DNA from: Sphaerochaetaceae bacterium
Lineage (GTDB): Bacteria; Spirochaetota; Spirochaetia; Sphaerochaetales; Sphaerochaetaceae
Reading direction: 5' to 3'
Assembly (NCBI GenBank): GCA_023231265.1
Contig: JALNVT010000086.1
Span: forward strand, 1 to 9,148
Length of the DNA stretch: 9,148 nucleotides
Positions 1 to 5,468 of this stretch are shown piece after piece. A program made the translations under genes and the position numbers. How positions within the stretch are numbered: the first letter of the stretch is position 1; every line of letters begins with the position of its first letter. Below the pieces are notes generated by a model, which was not told the DNA's origin, searched no databases, and was given only the letters and a program-made list of their open reading frames with translations.

Positions 1-1
1 C

Positions 2-232
2 AACAAATTTCAGAAGCGACATTTTGGAGAGTACACCATTGGAAACATGGACATGGATCTTTTCTCCAGTGCACAGCTTGATGAGATAGAGAGAGATGAT
101 GAAGATGAAGGTGTTGATTACAATCCTGTTTTGAATGATCTCAAGAGCTTTGATCTCACTCAATCGACACCACTTCAGGCGATGATCTTTCTTCAGAAAT
201 TGCAGGATGAGATGGAGGAATGTGAGAGATAG
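2..232 (+). CDS. mutS: DNA mismatch repair protein MutS, C-terminal fragment (5' end outside window)
   Basis: The reading frame is open from the left edge and stops with TAG at 230-232; about 76 residues are visible. MutS recognises mismatches and recruits MutL in post-replicative repair. What is seen is only the poorly conserved tail: a stretch with MDLFSSAQL, an acidic linker (DDEDEG), and a final helix reading LKSFDLTQSTPLQAM followed by FLQKLQDEM. The pattern LK-x-D-x4-TPL-x-A-x3-L-x-LQ is the usual MutS ending (compare the 'MTPMEA...L..LQ' endings of Firmicute MutS), where it serves tetramer formation. The ATPase and mismatch-binding domains lie upstream of the window. The gene is followed by an unrelated ORF on the same strand after 130 bp, not by mutL. 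The family call rests on this short tail only. Confidence 0.78.
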   Translation, partial: NKFQKRHFGEYTIGNMDMDLFSSAQLDEIERDDEDEGVDYNPVLNDLKSFDLTQSTPLQAMIFLQKLQDEMEECER

Positions 233-249
233 AATCATCTTCTGATATT

Positions 250-277
250 TTGATTGGTCTATTCTATTTGATATGAT
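250..277 (+). promoter_or_regulatory. candidate sigma-A promoter for the 363-1157 gene
   Basis: TTGATT (250-255), a 16-bp spacer and TATGAT (272-277). A second, weaker TTGATT lies at 303-308 with TATTTA at 325-330, so the real start of transcription in this 130-bp gap is uncertain. I see no convincing terminator after mutS; read-through is possible. Confidence 0.35.
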
Positions 278-362
278 GAATAATCAACCTGTTACATTGA
301 ATTTGATTAGAAAAGTAGCAATAATATTTATAGAATCAATTAAGTAAAAAGAAGATATATAC

Positions 363-1157
363 ATGATTCCATATGAAAAGCGTTATAAAATAGCTAAGCA
401 ATGGAATCTCATCGATGGTATCAATGAGAATGAATCATTGAGCATTGAGCAATCGTTGAAGAACTACACCTTCATTGATAAAGATAGGAGAGTGATGTTC
501 GTTATGAAAGATGCTTATTCCAAAGATTCTTTAAATGATGATTTACTCTTCAATGCAGATGAATTGTTGGAAGATTCATTTGAAAAGATAAAAGTCGCTT
601 ATGATGTAACGCCTTCTTTAAATCCAGTGAGATATGAGCTTACAGGTCTCAGTGATAACAATGGTGAGAACAGAATCACTTTTTCAAAAGTGGCTGCAGC
701 TTCAAAATTCATTGCAGAAAGAAGTATTGGAGAATCTTCTTTTGTGGTTGATAGTACCTACAATCAGTACACAAAGAATATTGCATTCATAAACATCAAC
801 AAGGAGCTGTGGGGACAAACAAGTAGAGATCCACACATAAAAGAGGCCTATCTAAAATACAGAGATGTGCTTCTTTCTCAGATCATCGTTCTTGATCCAG
901 GAGTCATCATATTCTGCGGAACCTTCAAGTTTTTTAAAGATGATTTGATAGATTTGATTGACATCTCATGCCTTGAGCTCAAGAATTTGAAATACGATAA
1001 GAATGCAAAACAACTTTTGAACTGCTATGAGTGCTCAGATGGAGATGACTCTCATCTTTTTATTGAAACCTATCATCCAAGATGGTGGAACAAGAGCACT
1101 CCTTATTTATTCAACCAGGCAATTGAGAAGTGGAAGAGCAGTTTGATCTGTATGTAA
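363..1157 (+). CDS. hypothetical protein, uracil-DNA glycosylase superfamily-like
   Basis: 264 residues, with no signal peptide or membrane segment, so probably cytoplasmic. The name is not recognised, but the order of conserved blocks resembles the UDG fold: a first hydrophobic strand ending in charged residues (VMFVMKD, 44-50); an AFININK strand (141-147); a helix leading into DPGVIIFCGT (178-187), like the 'P..vi..G' strand of UDG families; and a late strand with a conserved His-Pro (ETYHPRW, 235-241), where UDGs carry their HP(S) DNA-intercalating motif. The canonical GQDPYH/GEAPG-type motif 1 is not present in usual form; the equivalent position reads MKDAYS (48-53), so glycosylase activity is unproven. 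Start ATG at 363 has only a weak purine-rich ribosome site (AAGAAG, about 8 nt upstream). It lies 130 bp after mutS on the same strand, compatible with DNA repair but not proof. Its stop abuts the terminator of the opposing fru operon. The fold assignment is inference from motifs. Confidence 0.5.
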   Translation: MIPYEKRYKIAKQWNLIDGINENESLSIEQSLKNYTFIDKDRRVMFVMKDAYSKDSLNDDLLFNADELLEDSFEKIKVAYDVTPSLNPVRYELTGLSDNNGENRITFSKVAAASKFIAERSIGESSFVVDSTYNQYTKNIAFININKELWGQTSRDPHIKEAYLKYRDVLLSQIIVLDPGVIIFCGTFKFFKDDLIDLIDISCLELKNLKYDKNAKQLLNCYECSDGDDSHLFIETYHPRWWNKSTPYLFNQAIEKWKSSLICM

Positions 1158-1197
1158 AAAAGAAAAAGGCTATCTAAATTGAACAATTCAGATAGCC
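1155..1197 (-). terminator. rho-independent terminator of the fruR-fruK-fruA-ptsH operon
   Basis: GGCTATCT (1168-1175) pairs with AGATAGCC (1190-1197); after one mismatch, AATT (1177-1180) pairs with AATT (1185-1188) around a GAAC loop. Read on the minus strand the stem is followed by a T-rich run (complement of 1155-1167), so it terminates the leftward operon 29 bp after the ptsH stop. In the plus direction the stem lacks a T-run (AAATAATAAT follows), so it is at best a weak terminator for the rightward gene, whose stop codon (1155-1157) lies inside the T-tract. Confidence 0.85.
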
Positions 1198-1226
1198 AAA
1201 TAATAATAATCCTTACGTATTAAATT

Positions 1227-1484
1227 TTATAAATTCTGCTGTAAGAAAGTTTCAAGGGAAGAAGATGCATTATCTTCATCATCACCGTCGCAAGTTACAG
1301 TTATTTCATGGCCTTGTTTTGCACCAAGACTCATAACAGCGATCAATCTTTTTCCGTCTACAACTTTAGTATCTTTTGCAATTCTGATGGTGCTGTTGAA
1401 AGATTTAGAAAGTTTGATAAACTGACCTGCTGGGCGAGCATGAATTCCTAACTCATCTGTGATTGTATATTTGAATGTTTTCAT
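1227..1484 (-). CDS. ptsH: phosphocarrier protein HPr
   Basis: 85 residues, normal HPr length. HPr takes the phosphoryl group from EI on His15 and hands it to the IIA domain of FruA in the cytoplasm. The active-site motif GIHARPAG (13-20) places His at exactly position 15, with Arg17 conserved. The block that normally reads K-S46-I/M reads DGKRLIAVMSLGAKQG (43-58): position 46 is Arg, so the Ser phosphorylated by HPr kinase/phosphorylase in most Firmicutes is absent. Similar KRL-type HPrs are, as I recall, seen in Clostridia. The start is fixed by AGGAGA about 7 nt upstream. It is the last gene of the leftward fru operon, 33 bp after fruA with no terminator between, and is followed by the hairpin at 1168-1197. 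ptsI is not adjacent but lies divergently on the other side of fruR. Confidence 0.96.
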   Translation of the reverse strand: MKTFKYTITDELGIHARPAGQFIKLSKSFNSTIRIAKDTKVVDGKRLIAVMSLGAKQGHEITVTCDGDDEDNASSSLETFLQQNL

Positions 1485-1517
1485 TTTATATCTCCTGTTT
1501 ATTTTTTATTTTGTTAT

Positions 1518-3434
1518 TTATTCCACTACTGTTTTTTTGGTCACACCAAGTAAGACAGCTGATGCTATTGAACCAGCAATAAGTGCAACCAGATACATTG
1601 CAACATTACCTACAACAGGGAATACGAATATTCCTCCGTGAGGTGCCATCAATGTACAATTTGCAGCCATTGAAATTGCTCCAGCTAATGCAGAACCTAC
1701 TATACAAGAAGGCAATACATGAAGAGGATCAGCTGCTGCATATGGAATAGCACCTTCTGTAATGAAAGATAATCCCATGATTATATTAGCAGGACCTGCT
1801 TTTCTTTCCTGTGTTGTGAATTTATTTTTGAAAAGGAAAGTTGAAAGTGCAATTGCCAATGGAGGAGTCATACCACCAACCATTACGGCTGCCATGATGT
1901 TGTAGTTACCAGCTACAATAGATGCAGTACCAAATACATATGCTGCTTTATTAACTGGACCACCCATATCTACAGACATCATTCCACCTACAATAATTCC
2001 GAGGATTATTGAACTTGATCCTGACATTCTTGAAAGAGCTGAATTCAATGCAATGTTGATTGCACCTACAAAAGGTTCTACTAGGAAAATCATAAACAGG
2101 CCAACAGCAAGTATGCTCAACAGAGGATAGAATAGAATTGGTTTCAATCCATCAAGTGATTGAGGTATCTTTCTGAATATGTGTTTCAACCAAAGAACAA
2201 AGTAACCAGCAGCAAAACCAACTACCAATGCACCTAAGAATCCACTTGTTCCAGTAGATGCTATGTATCCACCTACAAAACCTGCAGCAAGTCCTGGACG
2301 ATCTGCAATACTCATTGCAATGAATCCTGCCAAAATTGGAAGCATGAAACTGAAAGCACCACCACCAATTGTCTTGAATATGCTAGCTAATGGAGTAATT
2401 GATCCAAAACCACTACGAGCCTCAATAGATAATGAGTTCATATCAATGAGAGCACCATCGATTAAGAATGCAATTGCAATTAGAATACCACCACCAACAA
2501 CAAACGGAAGCATGTGTGATACACCATTCATAAGATGTTTGTAAATTACATGTCCCTTACTCTCTTTTCCAATTTCAGAGGTACCTGTACTTTTTGAACC
2601 TTGTGCTGCTCTGTATACTGAAACATTACCATTCAAAGCATCATCAATTAACTCTTTAGCTTTGTTGATTCCATCAGCTACCTGGCATTGAATGACTCTT
2701 TTGCCATCAAATCTATCCATAGGTACTTTTGTATCTGCTGCAACAATTATACATGTTGCATCTTCAATTTCTTTTGCAGTTAGCTCGTTTTTAGTTCCGC
2801 CTTGACCTCTGGTTTCAACTTTTATGGTGCAACCTACAGCTTCAGCTTGCTTTTTGAGCTGCTCTTCAGCCATATAAGTATGAGCTATTCCTGTAGGACA
2901 TGCTGTAACTGCAAGAATTTGCTGTACCTTTGTGTTCTGCATCTCTTTCAATCTTTCTTCAGCATCCTCAGCATCTTTTTTCATCTCAGCTTTGTCGATG
3001 ACTTCAATGAACTCTTTTTTTGTTTTTGCATTTCTCAATCCTGAAGTGAATTCATCATCCAACAGCAGTACAGATAACTTGCTCAAGACATCAACATGAA
3101 TGTTTTCCTTTGAGTTTGGAGCAGCAATTAAAAAAGCCAATGTAACTTTTTCATCATCAGGTGCATCATAATCAACACCAGCAGGTATTGTCATTGCTGC
3201 AAGACCAGGTTTTTTAACTGAGTCTGATTTACAGTGTGGAATAGCTATTCCCTCACCAACTGCAGTTGTACTTTCTTCCTCTCTAGCATGAACCCCTTCT
3301 TCATACACTTTGCAATCTGAAATTTTATCACTTGCAACCATCAAATCAACCAATTGATGAATTGCATCGTTCTTATCTGTTGCAACACCATTCAGTTTGA
3401 TACTTTTTGGATCCAATAAATCCTTTATCCTCAT
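1518..3434 (-). CDS. fruA: PTS fructose transporter, fused IIABC subunits (FruA)
   Basis: 638 residues; imports fructose across the membrane and phosphorylates it to fructose 1-phosphate. Domain order is IIA-IIB-IIC in one chain. IIA (about 1-145) has the phospho-His in GIAIPHC (His67). A charged helical linker (about 147-170) leads to IIB (about 170-268) with the phospho-Cys in AVTACPTGIAHTYMA (Cys179). IIC (about 295-635) is a series of hydrophobic segments starting near GHVIYKHLMNGVSHMLPF, with the DMGGPVNKAAY motif (489-499) and a PHGGIFV segment (598-604) typical of fructose IIC. Length and layout match the Bacillota FruA family. The start ATG has a strong AGGAGG; this ribosome site overlaps the fruK stop codon TAG, with 12 bp between the genes, indicating translational coupling. 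Fructose rather than mannose or a related sugar is inferred from family and from fruK next door. Confidence 0.95.
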   Translation of the reverse strand: MRIKDLLDPKSIKLNGVATDKNDAIHQLVDLMVASDKISDCKVYEEGVHAREEESTTAVGEGIAIPHCKSDSVKKPGLAAMTIPAGVDYDAPDDEKVTLAFLIAAPNSKENIHVDVLSKLSVLLLDDEFTSGLRNAKTKKEFIEVIDKAEMKKDAEDAEERLKEMQNTKVQQILAVTACPTGIAHTYMAEEQLKKQAEAVGCTIKVETRGQGGTKNELTAKEIEDATCIIVAADTKVPMDRFDGKRVIQCQVADGINKAKELIDDALNGNVSVYRAAQGSKSTGTSEIGKESKGHVIYKHLMNGVSHMLPFVVGGGILIAIAFLIDGALIDMNSLSIEARSGFGSITPLASIFKTIGGGAFSFMLPILAGFIAMSIADRPGLAAGFVGGYIASTGTSGFLGALVVGFAAGYFVLWLKHIFRKIPQSLDGLKPILFYPLLSILAVGLFMIFLVEPFVGAINIALNSALSRMSGSSSIILGIIVGGMMSVDMGGPVNKAAYVFGTASIVAGNYNIMAAVMVGGMTPPLAIALSTFLFKNKFTTQERKAGPANIIMGLSFITEGAIPYAAADPLHVLPSCIVGSALAGAISMAANCTLMAPHGGIFVFPVVGNVAMYLVALIAGSIASAVLLGVTKKTVVE

Positions 3435-3446
3435 TTTTATTTCCTC

Positions 3447-4361
3447 CTAAAAATTGAAAATTGTTTTATGTAGTAATGTATTGACCTGTTCTAAAGTTGC
3501 AAGATTTTCTGAACATGCACTGGCTGTTCCTGCACATAGTCCATATTTTAGAGCTTCAGAATACTCGCCCGTTTTTAAATAACCTGCAAGAAAACCTGCT
3601 ACCATTGAATCTCCAGCACCAACAGAGTTGATTGCTTTTCCCTCAGGGCCTTTTGATTGGAAAATTTCTCCATCTTCTGTTACAAGAACAGCTCCTTCTT
3701 TAGCCATTGATACAAGAACATTTCTTGCACCTTTTTTCTGAAGTTTTTTTGCATATATCACACATTCAGCCTTTGTCTTCAATGTTACGTTGAAAATTTC
3801 ACCAAGTTCATGAATGTTAGGTTTTATTAAGAATGGATGGTACTGAAGCACATTTACCAATAGGGATTGTGTTGCATCAACAACTATTTTTGTCTTTTTA
3901 TTTGAAAGGCGTTTCATTATATCCATATACAACGAGGAGGGTAGAATAGATGGTATGCTTCCAGCTAAAACCAAGATGTCATCATCTTGTATTCTATCTA
4001 GGTATATCATCAACTTTTCTAAATCAGATTTTCCAATGTTTGGTCCCTGTCCATTGATCTCGGTCTCTACTCCAGATCTCATTTTTAAGTTAATCCTTGA
4101 AAAGCCTTCTTTTACTTCAATAAATTCTGTAGTTATACTCTTAATGTCAAGTAGATGCTTTATCTCTTGTCCAGTAAAGCCAGCTTTGAAGCCGAGAGCT
4201 TTTGTTTTCAATCCAAGGTTGTTTAAGACAATGGATACATTTATCCCTTTTCCTCCTGGAAACATCAATTCGTTGCTCGTTCTGTTTACTTTTCCGATGC
4301 TGAAGTCATCTACATCTACTATATAATCTAGTGATGGATTTATCGTAACTGTATAAATCAA
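3447..4361 (-). CDS. fruK: 1-phosphofructokinase (PfkB family)
   Basis: 304 residues, normal for the family. Phosphorylates fructose 1-phosphate with ATP to fructose 1,6-bisphosphate, passing the FruA product into glycolysis. Seen: N-terminal TVTINPSLDY (4-13), the PfkB signature FPGGKGINVSIVLNNLG (34-50), the substrate/ATP-side segment KPNIHE (180-185), and the C-terminal PfkB signature NSVGAGDSMVAGFLAGY (245-261), whose GAGD supplies the catalytic base Asp251. LacC (tagatose 6-phosphate kinase) is a close relative; the choice of FruK follows from fruA and fruR on either side. The start codon is TTG, not ATG: GGAGG lies 7 nt upstream inside the last codons of fruR, and the next in-frame ATG (codon 33) would remove the first strand. 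Two bases separate it from the fruR stop, so translation is very likely coupled. Confidence 0.94.
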   Translation of the reverse strand: MIYTVTINPSLDYIVDVDDFSIGKVNRTSNELMFPGGKGINVSIVLNNLGLKTKALGFKAGFTGQEIKHLLDIKSITTEFIEVKEGFSRINLKMRSGVETEINGQGPNIGKSDLEKLMIYLDRIQDDDILVLAGSIPSILPSSLYMDIMKRLSNKKTKIVVDATQSLLVNVLQYHPFLIKPNIHELGEIFNVTLKTKAECVIYAKKLQKKGARNVLVSMAKEGAVLVTEDGEIFQSKGPEGKAINSVGAGDSMVAGFLAGYLKTGEYSEALKYGLCAGTASACSENLATLEQVNTLLHKTIFNF

Positions 4362-4373
4362 ATCTAGACCTCC
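4359..4373 (-). promoter_or_regulatory. ribosome binding site and TTG start of fruK, embedded in the fruR end
   Basis: On the minus strand GGAGG (complement of 4369-4373) is read within the last two codons of fruR, then comes the fruR stop TAG (4364-4366), two bases, and TTG (4359-4361). The 7-nt spacing fixes the non-ATG start. Confidence 0.8.
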
Positions 4374-5107
4374 GTTATATTTTTACATTGTTTATATTTT
4401 TTGTCTTTCAAATTTGTAGTTATGACAACAGCATTGTCAAAGCTGCAAAAATTAACACATGAGAGTTCTGAAAATTTGCTTGAATCAGATACGATATATC
4501 GTCTTTCGGTTCTTTTCATGGAAGCTTTCTTTATCAGAGCTTCCTTAACATCAGGAGTGCTGAATCCATTATTGAGATCAATTCCATTTGTTCCCCAGAA
4601 TCCTATTGTAAAATTATATTTACTGAGACTCTCAACAGCTTCCTCACCAACAATTGCTTCCGTTGGATATTTTACCTCTCCACCTGGCATGTATGTAAGA
4701 AATCCTGCTTGGGATAATTTCTTTGCAAGAGAGAATCCATTGGTTACAAACGTGATGCTTTTGTCTGTGATGAAATCAATCATCAATTCTGTCGTTGTTC
4801 CGGCATCTAAGTATACAAAATCATCTGGTTGGATGATGGAAGCTGCATATTGTGCGATTTTCATTTTATCTTCTATGTTCTGCTGTTTTCTTATCAAAAC
4901 TGAGTCGTCTTTAGAGTGGAAGACAACGTCAACTGCAACAGCTCCGCCAAATACTCTTTTTATTTTCTTCTCAGCATCAAGTGAATTTAAATCTCTTCTG
5001 ATTGTTGATTCGGATGCATCTAGTGTCTTCATCAATTCCTGGACAGTGACGCTGTGTTTGTCCTCAATTATTGATACAATCCTATTCAATCTTTCATCTG
5101 TAAGCAT
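4364..5107 (-). CDS. fruR: DeoR-family transcriptional regulator of the fructose operon (FruR)
   Basis: 247 residues, standard DeoR-family size. The N-terminal helix-turn-helix (about 1-58) shows the family pattern: ERLNRIVSIIEDK, then SVTVQELMKTLDASESTIRRDL with the recognition helix ending in RRDL, then the wing around KRVFGGAV. The C-terminal sugar-phosphate sensing domain (about 75-245) contains DFVYLDAGTTTELM (95-108), TFVTNGFSLAKKL and the late SDSSKF segment, all typical of DeoR effector domains. The effector is probably fructose 1-phosphate, inferred from the operon. ATG at 5105-5107 has GGAGGAA about 6 nt upstream. It is first in the leftward operon and faces ptsI across a region holding phased 10-bp repeats at 5171-5230, its likely own operator. 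Most DeoR sugar regulators are repressors; that role here is inferred. Confidence 0.9.
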   Translation of the reverse strand: MLTDERLNRIVSIIEDKHSVTVQELMKTLDASESTIRRDLNSLDAEKKIKRVFGGAVAVDVVFHSKDDSVLIRKQQNIEDKMKIAQYAASIIQPDDFVYLDAGTTTELMIDFITDKSITFVTNGFSLAKKLSQAGFLTYMPGGEVKYPTEAIVGEEAVESLSKYNFTIGFWGTNGIDLNNGFSTPDVKEALIKKASMKRTERRYIVSDSSKFSELSCVNFCSFDNAVVITTNLKDKKYKQCKNITEV

Positions 5108-5141
5108 CTATTTCCTCCAAAAAGCTTCAAGATGATGGTAG

Positions 5142-5168
5142 TTTATAACGGTTTTTTGAGTTTGTAAA
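5142..5168 (-). promoter_or_regulatory. candidate promoter of the fruR-fruK-fruA-ptsH operon
   Basis: On the minus strand TTTACA (complement of 5163-5168), a short 15-bp spacer and TATAAA (complement of 5142-5147) lie about 40 bp before the fruR ATG. The spacer is shorter than ideal, so the exact elements are tentative. The repeat array begins just upstream of the -35. Confidence 0.4.
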
Positions 5169-5170
5169 GG

Positions 5171-5230
5171 AAAATATTTCAAAAACGTTCAAAATAATTC
5201 ATGAACGTTCACAAACGTTAAAAAATGTTG
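5171..5230. promoter_or_regulatory. phased 10-bp repeat array, probable FruR operator
   Basis: Six consecutive 10-bp units stand in exact register: AAAATATTTC, AAAAACGTTC, AAAATAATTC, ATGAACGTTC, ACAAACGTTA, AAAAATGTTG. The minus-strand consensus is GAACGTTTTT; four units match at 8/10 or better and two at 7/10. The core AACGTT is itself palindromic and occurs intact in three units. One repeat per helical turn puts all units on the same DNA face, as in several DeoR-family operators built of direct repeats about 10 bp apart. The array sits between the candidate fruR and ptsI promoters (plus-strand -35 at 5245), so one bound array could control both directions. Binding by FruR is inference. Confidence 0.65.
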
Positions 5231-5244
5231 TATAAGGTATCTTA

Positions 5245-5274
5245 TTGACATTTTTCCAAAAATAGAGTGATAAA
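5245..5274 (+). promoter_or_regulatory. candidate distal promoter of ptsI
   Basis: A perfect TTGACA (5245-5250), an 18-bp spacer and GATAAA (5269-5274). It begins 15 bp after the last operator unit. Transcription from here would start near 5281 and give a leader of about 185 nt before the ptsI start at 5466. Confidence 0.5.
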
Positions 5275-5304
5275 TACTAGATGATCTTTATTGAAAGTAT
5301 TGCA

Positions 5305-5418
5305 TTCAAGTTTTTGGGAAAAGGAGATTTTTAAAGTTCTGCTTGAAGATGTTGCTGTGTTTTTTTAAATAATAAAGACCTAAAGATGGCAACATTACAG
5401 AACTGCTGAGAACTTGAA
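5305..5418 (+). promoter_or_regulatory. candidate structured leader of ptsI (three nested inverted repeats)
   Basis: Three perfectly complementary pairs are nested: TTCAAGTT (5305-5312) with AACTTGAA (5411-5418); AGTTCTG (5335-5341) with CAGAACT (5398-5404); ATGTTGC (5349-5355) with GCAACAT (5389-5395). The terminal loop (5356-5388) is U/A-rich, and internal loops are strongly asymmetric, with a purine-rich left side carrying AAAAGGAGA (about 5319-5327). Competing pairings exist: TTCAAG (5305-5310) with CTTGAA (5342-5347), and AAGTTCT (5334-5340) with AGAACTT (5409-5415). I match no known riboswitch family. It is transcribed only if the promoter at 5245 is used. Confidence 0.4.
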
Positions 5419-5443
5419 ATAATTTTTATTTAGCGCTTATAAT
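5414..5443 (+). promoter_or_regulatory. candidate proximal promoter of ptsI
   Basis: TTGAAA (5414-5419), an 18-bp spacer and a consensus TATAAT (5438-5443). Transcription would start near 5450, right at the ribosome site and downstream of the ATG at 5445, which favours the start at 5466. The -35 overlaps the right arm of the outer leader helix. Confidence 0.5.
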
Positions 5444-5449
5444 AATGCG

Positions 5450-5468
5450 AAAGGATGGACAATTTATG
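5450..5468 (+). promoter_or_regulatory. ribosome binding site that decides the ptsI start
   Basis: AAAGGA (5450-5455) stands 10 nt before ATG 5466-5468. The longer reading from ATG 5445 has no purine-rich site before it, and its seven extra residues have no counterpart in Enzyme I proteins. Confidence 0.65.

Noticed and set aside
233..255. Possible mutS terminator (ATCA...TGAT followed by ATTTT)
   Set aside because: The stem is only four A/T-rich pairs with no true T-run.
3955..4326. Plus-strand ORF of 123 codons opposite fruK
   Set aside because: It is antisense to the conserved PfkB coding sequence; no ribosome site or family pattern.
4401..5135. Long plus-strand ORF of 244 codons opposite fruR
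   Set aside because: It is the antisense shadow of a clear DeoR regulator, has no ribosome site and no recognisable protein pattern.
5321..5374. Possible leader peptide before ptsI (AAGGAGA, then a short frame from TTG/ATG at 5343-5349)
   Set aside because: The ribosome site is about 16 nt or more from any start codon, too far to be convincing.
5425..5450. AGCGCT near ptsI as a catabolite-responsive (cre) element
   Set aside because: It matches only the core of the cre consensus, lacks the flanking bases, and HPr here lacks Ser46.
5405..5460. CTGAGAACTTGAA resembling the CUGAGA core of a TPP riboswitch
   Set aside because: The remaining conserved elements (CCUGAUCUGG and the closing helix) are absent, and the gene downstream has no thiamin link.
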